In this document: positions 30,681 through 41,095 of the stretch, one piece after another
How the letters are laid out: every line of letters begins with the position of its first letter
Numbering within the stretch: the stretch's first letter is position 1
Origin: Narthecium ossifragum
Taxonomy: Eukaryota > Streptophyta > Magnoliopsida > Dioscoreales > Nartheciaceae
Length of the DNA: 64,000 nucleotides
Direction of reading: 5' to 3'
NCBI GenBank assembly: GCA_963920575.1
Contig: OY986975.1
Location: 18,569,897 to 18,633,896 of the forward strand
Notes under the pieces: generated by a model
Told to the model about the DNA's origin: nothing
The model's database searches: none
What the model saw: only the letters and a program-made list of their open reading frames with translations
Position numbers and translations under genes: made by a program

Positions 30681-33610
30681 TGTCACGTCCCGACCCAGAA
30701 AATCCATCTAGATCAAGACTTGAGCCACCTAAATTACATCATCAATAGACGCACAAATAGATAACTGCTATGAATTTAAACCATCTAGTCCCAAAGTTCA
30801 TAAAAAAAATTTGACAGAATCTCCCTTATAATTATAACACAAGAAATCTGTACATTTTATAAATTTACAACTTCAACATCATTTCATTAAAGAATATTAC
30901 ATCTCTCAATTACAACTGAATTAACAATCATACAATTCTGTTCTTGGATACATCAGATTATATATCAATGATTAAAACTGTAAATGAACTGTAGAAGAAC
31001 TCCTTGAAGCTCCAAGTCCTCGATCACCTCAAAATGTCGCGTCATATTCTAGAAGAACACATGAAATAAGGAACTGCACCGACCTGCATCGTCGATGTAG
31101 CCCAGGTAGGGTGAGCAACAATGCCCAGTAGGGTTCTACTCTACGACATACTCAAGGAAAGGAAACTGCAAATGCGTCGAGTCTCATCACAGGTCAAGGG
31201 AACTCTCTCTACGCCCACGGCCTACTCCAGGGTACGGACACAGGGCTGGTAACTCCTGTACCAACCGCCGCCCCTATTCCCAAGGGTCACAACCCTATCA
31301 GCGAAACAAGGTGGTGAGCACAACGGGCTAGGACACAGTGCGAGTGTATCGCCGCTACCCCGCCGCCTACCACGTCCTCATCCACCATGCACAGGGAAAC
31401 ATAACAACGGAGGTAGGACACAATATGGTGCGTAAGCCCTACAGAGCACACCGTTCTGAAACCACGACACGACCTCTACACCTCAAGAACCACGATTTAA
31501 GTTAACTACTTAATGTCCTCAAATACGATACATGATCGATCACATCAACACAATCTCGCCTAAATCCTCAACTAACCAAACCCTGGTCCTAGGGCTAGAT
31601 CCGGGCTACCCGAGAACCCCATATCGGCGAATCGAAAACATCGCCTACCACCTAGCCTTAATGCTTCTAATGCAATCAAGATGCATACAATGCTCATGCA
31701 CAGAGATACAGAAATATAAGCATGCAACAGTATGACATCATAACATACAGGGCTAGGCGTAGCCTATAGCTTACCAAAGGATAAACATAACAAGGGGTCT
31801 AAAGCAGTAAGGATCTATCTAGCAAAGCAATTATAACCAACACCCAATATATCAAAATCCGGCATTACAATGACGTCCACAACCATCAACCGTAATTTCT
31901 ACAACGGGATACAACCCCGGCCAAACAATATACATCAGTTACAAAATACATTAACTAGGGCACACCCTCGGCCCAGTCAGTTATCTAAACATCCCAAGGG
32001 GCATAACTCCCTTGGTTCAACCACGAGCCCCACACGGGCTTAACTACATAAATGTATGCAATACATGTATAAATAGCATTCTACCAAAAATTACATGGAT
32101 ATTAAGCATATTTCATAATCAATTTACTAATTAAGCTAGAAGATTAGCAACTTAAATAACCGTGTAGAAAACGAGGGATTGATCTCCCAAAACTTATCGA
32201 ATCACACTTGTATCTACTGTATACTGCTAAGAACATCAATTCAGGGTAGTAGATGAATTAGACAAGTCACAATTGATTAGTCATGCTTTAATTATATATG
32301 GTTGACAAGATTAGGGTATAACCTAGGTTTCACTATGTCCGCCCGATTACTATGAAACTTGATATGCACATTCATTACTAGCTTCCAAAACATCTATCCG
32401 AAATCCAATTCAAACGGATAAGCGAAAATAGATGAAAACCACGTATTTCGGCTTTCGGCCAAAAATGCGAAAAGAGGCATAAATACCTCAAAAACCTCTC
32501 CAATCAAAGCCAAAAATCCTAAAACAATCCTAATTAACCTTGGGGAAAAGTTACACGAGGATCAGGTTGAACAAAGGTCGAAATTCCATTAAATTAGCTA
32601 ACTAATTTATTAATTTCAGTTTCGCAGCAGTTCCGTAGAAAATTCACCAAAATTCGTATATAAATCCAAAAATCATGAAACTGGCGGAAATTGAAAGTAG
32701 ATTCGATGATCTACAACTTTCATCTTGAAAGTTACCCGAGACCATGCTCACCCAGCTCAGAAATCGAGATTTAAACCGATTGTTCATCGAAGAACAGAGC
32801 ATCCACGAAAATCCAGGAAAAACTTTCAAAAATCCGGATAAAACCCAAATCAAATTGCATGAAGCTTCAATCAGTCACTAAGCATGCTCTAAGGAACTAA
32901 TTAGCACAAAGAAAACACAAACAATCAAACCAAACCCTAGATCTAGCTTAATCCAAAGATTTAGGTAGAAACTCTACCTTAAACGCTAATCCAAGCTTCA
33001 ATCCTTGCTAATCCTTCGTGATCCGCCGTCCTATGTCATCGTCGCCGTCTCCAGCTCACCGGAGAGCCACCGGAGTCCTCCCACAACCACAGCCGTCGCC
33101 GGAGAAGGAAGAGAGGCCGCCGCGGGAGAGAGAAAGGGAAGGAAGGAGAAGGAAGAGGGTTGCCGCGGGGGAGAGAAGGGAAGGAAGGAGGAGGGGGTAG
33201 GGCACGGGGAAGGCAGGTGAAGGGAGAGGGAAAAGAGAAGAAAAAAAGGAAAAGAAAAAGAGAGAGAAAAGGGTTAAGCCACTTAAGTGGCTTAGCCGGT
33301 TCAGACGAGCCAACTGATCGGACTGAATTCGATTTGGCTCCAAATTGCGATCTCGTCGCAATCTCGTCCGGATCTGATGATCACGAATGCTCCTACTGAA
33401 TCTAAACAATCACATACATCAATCAACGCTGTGTGTGCACTACGCGGGTGTGAAACCGACCGTCAAGGCGCAATTTACCAAATTGCCCTTGGGGTCCAAA
33501 AACAGTGATGTGATCAACCGATCGCAAAGAAAGGCTAACCGAGCCAACCCAACCAAGCCAGACCCTCGACCTAACGTGGTCGGACCGGGTCGGAGGAACG
33601 GGTCCTCACA
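30681..33610 (-). mobile_element. Ty3/gypsy LTR (Tekay/Del-like), 3' LTR of a truncated element
   Basis: The unit runs from TGTCACGTCCCGACCCAG to GAACGGGTCCTCACA on the plus strand; on the minus strand it starts TGTGAGGACC and ends GGGACGTGACA. Just outside its minus-strand start lies TTTCGGGACGAAACTCC and AAGGGTGATAGG, a sequence and purine tract typical of Tekay/Del elements before the 3' LTR. Homologous copies are at 35982-38792 and from 60244. Shared landmarks include CAGTAGGGTTCTACTCTACG and GTGTGTGCAC. No ORF of its own is supported. Confidence 0.7.
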
Positions 33611-33817
33611 ACCTATCACCCTTAAAGGAGTTTCGTCCCGAAATTTGATAAGAGCAGGGTCAGAAACAATAAAGCAAAAACAAGCACACCTGCACAAGAC
33701 AAGAAAGGTTAGCAAGGATGCCCGAGCCTTTGATGCCATTGGTCTTCAGAAACGGCATGAAATCTGGCTGAGAAGAAAGCAGTTGGTGAAGCCCGAATTG
33801 AATAGAGATTACCCTGC
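33611..33817 (-). mobile_element. Remnant of gypsy internal region
   Basis: About 200 bp next to the LTR, holding TTTCGGGACGAAACTCC and a purine tract on the minus strand. No integrase or chromodomain is visible. It meets copia sequence at about 33818. Confidence 0.5.
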
Positions 33818-35090
33818 TTAATTCCCTTTAGCAGTATCTTGTTTGTCATTCGGTCCTTTCACAAAACCCTCATCAGAAAATTCACAATTTATTGGGTAGT
33901 CAGAGGTTAGTTGACCAATAGATAACAAGTTTCTCTCTAATTCCGGAACCAAAAGAACATCAGATAGAACTATTTGAGAGGAACCTGACCCAATTTTTGC
34001 ATCACCAATATGTGTAATACGAAGAATTTCGCCATTGCCAATAAGAACATTATCAGAACCATGATATGGACGAAGGTTATGTAAAATACCTTCATGAGAC
34101 GTCATATGCGCCGAGGCTCTAGTATCTGAAATCCATTCCTCATCATTGGCCTTTGACTCGAAATTTAGAGCAGCAAAAGCTTTGGGCAAGTTGTCTGGCT
34201 GGATCGAGTGATTAAATCTATGCCAACAACGTAGAGCATTGTGACCCCTTTTGTTGGAGATTTGACACATGAGCTCACGGTTGTTCTCACGAGAATTGGT
34301 AGAGGATGAATTCCCTGATCCTTGAGGAGTAGTGTTGACAGTAAATTGATTAGCAGGAACAAAACCGCGACCCTTAGAAGAAAAATTATCTGAACAGCGT
34401 GGCCCTTTGTTTTTTTGGCTTGAAGCTGTTCTTTTGACCAAGGAATGTTGTGTACCCAATGTAATCTGGTGAATGGAGACTGATGCGAGTCCCATAGCTT
34501 TGCAGCAATGGAACCACTTCAGCATAGCCAGGCATAGGAGGCTTGAGCATGGACGTAGTGAATGGTTCATACCTAGCACTGAGCCCATTGAGTAAAGAAA
34601 ACACCTTGGTCTTGTCAGGAACAGGATAACCAATAGCAGCAAGGCTATCACATACACCCTTAAATTTGCGAAGATAATCATTTAAGGGCATTTCAGAATC
34701 CTTCTTCATATAGTGGAGTTGATGGGTGAGTTGAAATTGGCGCTCTTGAGAGGCTTGTGCATATGCTTCCTTGAGAGCAAAGCATATTTGGGCTGATGTG
34801 TCCAGACCAATGACTATCCCAAGAGCTTCTTCGGATAAGGTGTCAATAATCCATCCTCGTAATAGCCGATCAGCTGTTCTCCATTTCTGAAACTCGGGAT
34901 TTAGAGTTGGTGGAGCAGTCGAACCCTCCGATGTTGAAAATGCAACAACAGGAGCAGAAACGTCACCAGTAAGAAAACCAACAAAATCTTGACTCTCTGC
35001 TAGAGCAAGAATTCACGCAATAGAGGATAATTCTCTGCCTTTAGCCGTAGTGTCACAAAATTGCTGACATTAAGTGAAGCGGAAGACATT
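33818..35090 (-). pseudogene. Copia gag and protease start, broken
   Basis: The minus strand begins MSSASLNVSNFVTLRLKAEN at about 35090 and continues with copia gag sequence (LRKFKGVCDSLAAIGYPVPD, VFSLLNGLSARYEPF). A zinc-knuckle-like CQISNKRGHNALRCW has lost one Cys (Ser instead). The protease has WISDTRASAHMT where DTGASAHM is expected, so the active-site Gly is Arg. Frame changes occur near 34400-34700 and a stop near 34990. The sequence stops at 33818, before integrase. This is another copia family than the one at 5625-11945. Confidence 0.8.
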
Positions 35091-35130
35091 TTGAGGAAAA
35101 AAAAGGAGGGCACTCACAATTTTTAGAGCT

Positions 35131-35143
35131 TCTGATACCAAGA
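35131..35143 (-). promoter_or_regulatory. Primer-binding site of the truncated copia
   Basis: The minus strand reads TGGTATCAGAAGC, a near match to the initiator-tRNA-Met primer site TGGTATCAGAGC. It lies between the gag start and the LTR to its right. Confidence 0.75.
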
Positions 35144-35680
35144 AGAAAACTATAGAATGATGGAATGAGAAGTCTCACCACGCTCTTTAGTAGTGGGTGT
35201 TGTATTGTATTCATATTAACTCATGTACAGAGATAATATTTGATCAACATAGAAGGAAATTTATACAAGGTAACTTAGTACAAAAAAGGTAAAGAATAAT
35301 CGGCACTAATCAACACTATGATTCAGTTGGTGATTGAGTCAATCTGGGGCTCTGCTAGCATACAAAATCCTTGGCTAATTTTCCAAGTACAGCTAAGGTT
35401 TCCATATTTGACTCAATCTCTAGCTGATTCGAGCAATCTTTACTCTTATCAATAACCAGGTAAAGAATAATCGGCACTAATGAACACTATGATTCAGTTG
35501 GTGATTGACGCGATCTGGGGCTCTGCTGGTAGACAAAATCCTTGCCTAATTTTCAAGGTACAACTAAGGTTTCCATATTTGACTCAATCTCTAGCTGATT
35601 CGAGCAATCTTTACTCTTATCAATAACCAGCTTGAACCATGAAAACAAAATATATATATATTGGCTATTTATACCACTAT
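35144..35680 (-). repeat. Copia 5' LTR with an internal 171-bp tandem duplication
   Basis: The region right of the primer site should be the 5' LTR. It contains two 171-bp copies in tandem, 35287-35457 and 35458-35628, both starting AGGTAAAGAATAATCGGCAC and ending CTTATCAATAACC, with about ten differences. The outer boundary is not sharp. Confidence 0.6.
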
Positions 35681-35689
35681 TTAAATGGG

Positions 35690-35775
35690 GCAAAAGCAAG
35701 GCCAACCCTAAGGCAAGGCCCAGAATGCATGTGCCTTGGGCCCACAAGTCTGGGGGCCCAGAATTTTTTTTAAGA
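35690..35775 (-). mobile_element. hAT-like transposon end fragment
   Basis: The minus strand reads GGGCCCCCAGACTTGTGGGCCC, then GCCTTAGGGTTGGCCTTGC. GGGCCC-rich ends of this form accompany decayed hAT-like plant elements; a comparable GGGGCCCTATTTTTATCTTC lies at 55941-55960. No coding part is present here. Confidence 0.35.
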
Positions 35776-37427
35776 TATATATAAATATATATATAGGAGA
35801 ATTTTCAGGGACGAACCGTTCGTTAACTCTTCCATACCCAACTAACATCCTGACCGTCCGATGGATCGGACGGTCATGATCTCCTATCGAGAGAACAGTT
35901 CCCTTCATTTCTTCCCTACTCGCGGCGCCTCCTTCATTTCTTCCCATCACTGAAAGGAAGTCCATCGATCTCCATCGCCCTTGTCACGCCCCGACCCAGA
36001 AAACCCATTCAGGCCGGGACGTGAGGGTCCTAAACTCTAAATCAAACGGCGAAAGCCTCCCCTTTTAAACATCAATTTTAAACCTGGTGCATGATTACAA
36101 TATTCACAATTAATTTAAACTATCCTATCATCAAATCATAATACAATTTAACTTTAAAAAGATATAATACTGATTCAAGTCATCTAGTACAGCAATCTCT
36201 AATCAATTAACATCAAATTGAAATACAAATATATATCTCCTTCAAATTAAAATTTATACATTTAAAGCTGTACATCAAATGAATAGAACAAACTGATGAT
36301 ATCCTCGATCTCACGCACCACCAAGGGGAGTGCCGCCTCCAACACCGCAACAACCTGAAAGAGAAGGGACTGCATCGACCTGCATCGCCGATGCAGCCCA
36401 GGTAGGAGTGAGCAACAAAGCTTGCTCAGTAGGGTTCTACTCTACGTCACTCACAAAGGAAGGGAAACAACAACAGTGTTGTCCTCCAGCCTAAGTCTAA
36501 AGGATGCCACGGGTCCCATAACCCACCGATGTCCCAAGGGTTCCTGTCATGAAACCTCTCTCCTGAACATGTTACCAGGAGGACCACGGAAACAGTAACA
36601 TGCAGGCTCTAACCCTTACCCAGCAGGGATACCACTGCCTGGGGACTACGTCGGGAACTCCTCGGTTGCATCCTTAGCACTTGGCCTTGGAAGACAACAC
36701 GACCTCTAAACCTCAAACAAAGATTCAAGCCGACTATCGCAATCCTCAATCATCAGAGATTCAGATCGACAATCACACCCTAATCCTGACTACCCCAAAC
36801 CCCGGCCCTAGGGCTAGATCCGGGCTACCCGAGAACCCCGGATCAACGATCGAAACCATCGTCTACCACCTAGCCTGATGCTTCTAATGCAAACAGATGC
36901 ATGAAATGCTCAAGCACAGAGATACAGGAATAGCAGCATGCAACAATATGCCAAGACACCATACACGGGCTAGGCGAAGCGTCAAGCTTGCCGGAGGGTA
37001 AACATGCATAAAGCAGATAAAGGTTTAAAATACAATTATACAATATTATAACGGCGCCCACGGACCGTTAGCAAGCAATTTCTACAACGGGGGCACAACC
37101 CCGGCCACACAGATAATAATCAACCACATATAAAGCACACCCTCTGCCATTTAATTAGCTAAACATCCCAAGGGGCACAACCCCCTTGGTTCAACCACAA
37201 GCTAAATATACATATAAATAAGCATGACATGTGATTAATTGCTAGTTAAACAAGGATGATTTATACCTACTTAGACATGCCGAAAATCAAACAATTAATC
37301 ATCTAAAAACAACCAATTAGAACATGCTAGCCATCGAGATCTCTAGGAATACCAATCACATAAATCTCGAAGAATCAAACATGATAAAACATCGAAAATC
37401 CACAAAAAAACACTATTCATGACTGGT

Positions 37428-37650
37428 GGTCGATCAACGGATCGACCGTGAAAAATCTAAGGTTGACGGTCGATCAACGGATCGACCGTGAGGGGTTATT
37501 TCTCTATTTTCGGGGCTCACGGTCGACCTTAAAGAAGCTGAGGTTGACGATCGATCAACGGATCGACCGTGAGAGCTTATTTTGCTGATTTTCGGGCTCA
37601 CGGTCGACCTTGGAGACCTCACGGTCGACCGTGGAGACCGCGACGGTTGA
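37428..37650. repeat. Dyad repeats GGTCGATCAACGGATCGACC
   Basis: The exact 20-bp inverted repeat occurs at 37428-37447 and 37468-37487, with a near copy at about 37549-37568 and further GGTCGACC halves to 37640. Each copy is followed by GTGA. They lie inside the solo LTR. Confidence 0.7.
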
Positions 37651-38410
37651 TCCACGGATCATCCGTGGCACTATTCATCAGCAAATCTGCTCCGACACAG
37701 TTTCGTATAAAAATCACCAAAACTCGTAGAAAAATCGGAAAAATATGAAATTAATTGGGTTTGAAAGTAGACTCACAGATCTACAACTCTTATCTCTCAT
37801 AAAAATCCAAGATCATGCATGTACAAGCCGGAAACCTCGCCGCAAGCCGGCTGTTCTTCAAGAACAGCAGAAAACCAGAAATCCGAGATTTATCTTGCAT
37901 AAATCCTACTGAAATCTTAACCAAAGTTCATGAAACTTAAATCAGAGACTAAATTAAGCAACATGCATTCAACAACATAATTTCATCAAGATCTAACGGC
38001 TAGATTTATCTAAACCCATTAATTAACTCATGTAGGTAGAACACCTACCGGATTGCGCATTCCTCAGTTGATTCCCCGCGAGTTGATCACCAACAAGGTT
38101 CCAAACCACACCAGCAGTCTTCCTCTCGTTGCCACGAATCCAACAAGCTTTCAAGCTCCCAAAATGGTGGTCGGAGGAGGGAGAACGGGAGTGGGAAAGG
38201 TGGCTGCCAGAACAGGGGAAACAGGGCATTGCGGGAAGAAGAAAGAAGGAAGGAAGAAAGGAGAAGGGAGAAGTGAAGGAGAAGGAAGGACGGGGAAGGT
38301 GGGGGAGAGGGTGAAGGAGAAGACCTCTCCTGACAAAGGAGGACGAAGGAGATCACCTGCCCTCCGCGAGTCCAACAACTCTGCGCAGGTTCAACTGCCC
38401 TGACTTGCTG

Positions 38411-38510
38411 GAAGGGGAGGATCGATCCTTTGCTCAAAGAAGATCGATCTTTCTGTTATCGATCTTCTTAACAGAAAGATCGATCTTCTTCTCAAGGAGA
38501 TCGATCCCCT
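38411..38510. repeat. GATCGATC array with a 22-bp perfect inverted repeat
   Basis: At least four GATCGATC palindromes lie within 100 bp. 38437-38458 and 38469-38490 are exact inverted copies of 22 bp around a 10-nt loop, each arm containing AGATCGATCT. Confidence 0.75.
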
Positions 38511-38867
38511 TTGCCAAGAAGGCAAAACTTGGGCTAAACGCAAGCCCAAGCTCGGATCTTCCGATCCCGGGTCCACCTAACCATTCTAATCACGCACAAA
38601 CACAAACAAGGTCAGTGTGTGCACACGCGAGTGTGAAACTGACCACCAGGGAGCATATTTACCAAAATGCCACTGGGGTCAAAAACAGCGATGCGATCAA
38701 CCGATCGCATCCCAGGGCCAACCGAGCCAAACCACAAATCCAGACCCTCGACCTAACGCGGTCGGACCGGGTTGGAGGTACGAGTCCTCACAGCCCTACC
38801 TCCCTCAGCTTCTTCCTCTAGATCTCTGCCCCATCGACGATCTCGCCACTACCGCCCTCTACCTCCC

Positions 38868-39000
38868 TCAGCTTCTCCATCACCGATCTCCGGCGCCCTC
38901 TACCTCCCTCAGCTTCTCCATCACCGATCTCCGGTGCCCTCTACCTCCCTCAGCTTCTCCATCACCGATCTCCATCGCCCCTCCCCCCTCGAGCCTCGAG
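38868..39000 (+). repeat. Tandem 41-bp repeat in GC-rich leader
   Basis: Three near-identical units contain CTCTACCTCCCTCAGCTTCT followed by CCATCACCGATCTCC. A larger block (CTCGAGCCTCGAGCGCCG) recurs near 38990 and 39122. The long plus and minus open frames here are translations of this repeat, without recognisable domains. Confidence 0.65.
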
Positions 39001-39328
39001 CGCCGCGCCGCCCTCGACCTTCCACTCCAGCTCTCAGCCACTCCAAGCTTCGCCACAACCGCCCTCGAGCACCGTCGATCTCCCCTTCTTCGCCATCACC
39101 GATCTCCATCGCCCCTCCCCCCTCGAGCCTCGAGCGCCGCGCCGCCCTTGAGCTTCCACTACCGCCCACCAGCTTCTCCAAGCTTCGCCATCACCCGTCG
39201 CCAGATCGCCGTCCCACCAGATCTCCAGGTCACAGCTCCTCCACAGCCGCCGCTTCTCCACCGACCATCGTCGCCCCCAGAAACCCCCGCGGCCGGCCAG
39301 CCCCCGACCAGAGCTCGCTCCTCTCGCC

Positions 39329-40213
39329 ATGGATGACCCAGAGCTCTTCAAGAGGTGAGATAGAGCAGGAATTTTAGCTAATTTTCCGTCACTTTTTTGT
39401 TCTCATCTAGATTTTAGTCCTTCATTCCTTGCTGGTCACCAATTTGTCGAATTCAGAAAAATTCTAGCTACTGCAGTTTCTAGCTACTTTTGAAGGATCT
39501 TCAGAGATCTCTTGGAGAGCAAAAGGAACTACTCGCTTTCTCAGTTCAACAACAAGAACTGGTATATTTTGCTGCCTACTTGGCTTCTACAACTGTTGCC
39601 TACCTCTTGAATTATATAACCTGAAAACCAAACAATATGCAGTAGGTACTCGGGTGCACCACTTTTGGATTATACTTCTAAAATTTAGATTCTTTCATTT
39701 TGGTCTACTTACATCATGATATCAGACAATTCATTTGACAAAAATATACTTGTCCCTAGCTTTTCCCCGCATTGGTTGCTAGATACTGTTGCTAACTTGC
39801 TATTACTATTAGCTGCTTCTTTCCACTGGGAGAACTTGGCTTCTACAACTGTTGCTTGAATTTGCAATCTATTAATCATATTAGCCTATCAAGCAAAGTT
39901 CAATCTGAGCCTTAGCTTTATCTTTCTATGTATTAGAAACCAAAAATTGTCACCTAGCCATCTCATTTTGACATGTGAAGAAAAATATCAATTCCATAAC
40001 CCCTCTTCATCTATGCAGTGCAGTAACAGCAAGGGACCTACCAGCTTCTCAGTTAGGAAGACAAAAGGGACCTTCGACACCCATAAAGGAAGAACGAGAA
40101 GAAAGCAGAAAAAAGGATATGAGACAGATTTGCTTGGAACGAGAAGAAGACGCAGTAAATGCCAGCTTCTCAGAGATGATGAGCTCATGATCTCCCTCGA
40201 CTCACTGCAATCT
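39329..40213 (+). other. Possible spliced gene fragment of unknown function
   Basis: A short frame MDDPELFK (39329-39354) ends at a good donor (AGAG-GTGAGA). Further exon-like pieces are about 39499-39560 (after CTTCAG, before GTATATT) and 40017-40190 (after TATGCAG), the last encoding ARDLPASQLGRQKGPSTPIK and a Glu/Lys/Arg-rich end before a stop. I do not recognise the protein. It may be a host fragment carried by transposon family A. Splicing is only inferred. Confidence 0.3.
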
Positions 40214-41095
40214 TAGGAGCAAACGCATTTACTTGGATACGAGACAGATTTGCTTTACAAGGCAACTTGATTTTATATTACTTTTAGTTCTTAGCTGAGA
40301 ATGAGGGCTGCTGTATATTAGGAGACAGTTTGCTGTTATTGACAGTGAATGATGTTTTGTAATAGCTGATGAGCAAGGAAAGTTCTGATGGCAAAAAGAT
40401 TCCTCAACAAGGAAATGCAAAATCATTTGATCACCTAATGTAACTTTTCCTGATTGAATTGATCATCACTGTTATGCTAGTACTGAGAACCTGCTGTTAT
40501 AATACTAGACTCGTGCTATGGCTGGTTCCACAAGTTTCTCAAAAAATTTGGATGGATTAAATCCTATTTAGTAGTCTTTAACTTAATCAAGTCTTGACCT
40601 GAATCATACTCATGTTGTACAAAGTAACATGTTAAAAAAGTAAAAACAAAAGGACTTCATAGAATCCGATGAACCACAACCTCAAGATCTGACATCCAAT
40701 TGGTTAGCACTCAGGCTTTATACAATACAACAAATGATCTTGTTCTGCAAATGAAGCCTCACTATATATAATCAGACAAATGAAGCCCCACTATGGGGAA
40801 TGGTTCTCACAAAATATACACAATACAACATTGTCTTCTTGTATCAAATCTTACTATTACATCAAAACCATCAATTTTCCACTCATAATTGGATAAGATT
40901 CTCCAACTTGATCAAGGCACATACTTAAGCAAGCTTATGAACCAAAATAAGATGGCAATACAAACCAAGATTACTATCATAACTAAACCCTCTTTCAAAA
41001 CCCCTAGACCACAACTAGAATTCACAGTAGTAGTCCCAGTAATATTCTGTGTGAGTTGGACATAACATTTTATCATCATCTGAATAGTGGCATGT
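40214..41095. other. Non-coding spacer
   Basis: AT-rich DNA without a supported gene. Two near repeats of AATGAAGCC(T/C)CACTAT lie at about 40751 and 40782. Confidence 0.4.

Larger units (their letters stand above)
35982..38792 (-). mobile_element. Gypsy solo LTR with 5-bp target duplication
   Basis: It runs from TGTCACGCCCCGACCCAG to GAGTCCTCACA and is flanked by GCCCT on both sides (35977-35981 and 38793-38797). Its sequence pattern matches the LTR at 30681-33610. Clean ends plus a target duplication with no internal region indicate LTR-LTR recombination. It holds two dyad clusters, GGTCGATCAACGGATCGACC repeats (37428-37570) and a GATCGATC array (38411-38510). Confidence 0.88.
35790..39400 (+). 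mobile_element. Unclassified DNA transposon (family A), split by a solo LTR
   Basis: The left end reads GGAGAATTTTCAGGGACGAA, followed by GACCGTCCGATGGATCGGAC. The same start, inverted, lies at about 55490-55585 in a second unit (family B). After the start comes GC-rich leader DNA, cut at 35982 by a gypsy solo LTR and resuming at 38793. It contains CTCGAGCCTCGAGCGCCG blocks, also shared with family B. I found no transposase, and the right end is not defined. A Mutator-like nature is possible. Confidence 0.45.

Noticed and set aside
33005..33409. Several GA-rich open frames inside the gypsy LTR
   Set aside because: Low-complexity purine or pyrimidine strings in opposite frames, with no recognisable product.
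30681..33610. A host gene in the region with open frames at 31532-31735 and 32644-32853
   Set aside because: The same sequence landmarks recur in three LTR copies, and the frames are not conserved between them.
37434..37655. Repetitive 73-codon protein with HGRSVDR repeats
   Set aside because: The repeat comes from the DNA dyads GGTCGATC/GATCGACC inside an LTR, not from a protein repeat.
38617..39377. Long overlapping plus and minus open frames of 100-239 codons
   Set aside because: They are translations of GC-rich tandem repeats in a transposon leader; the protein strings repeat with the DNA and show no domain.
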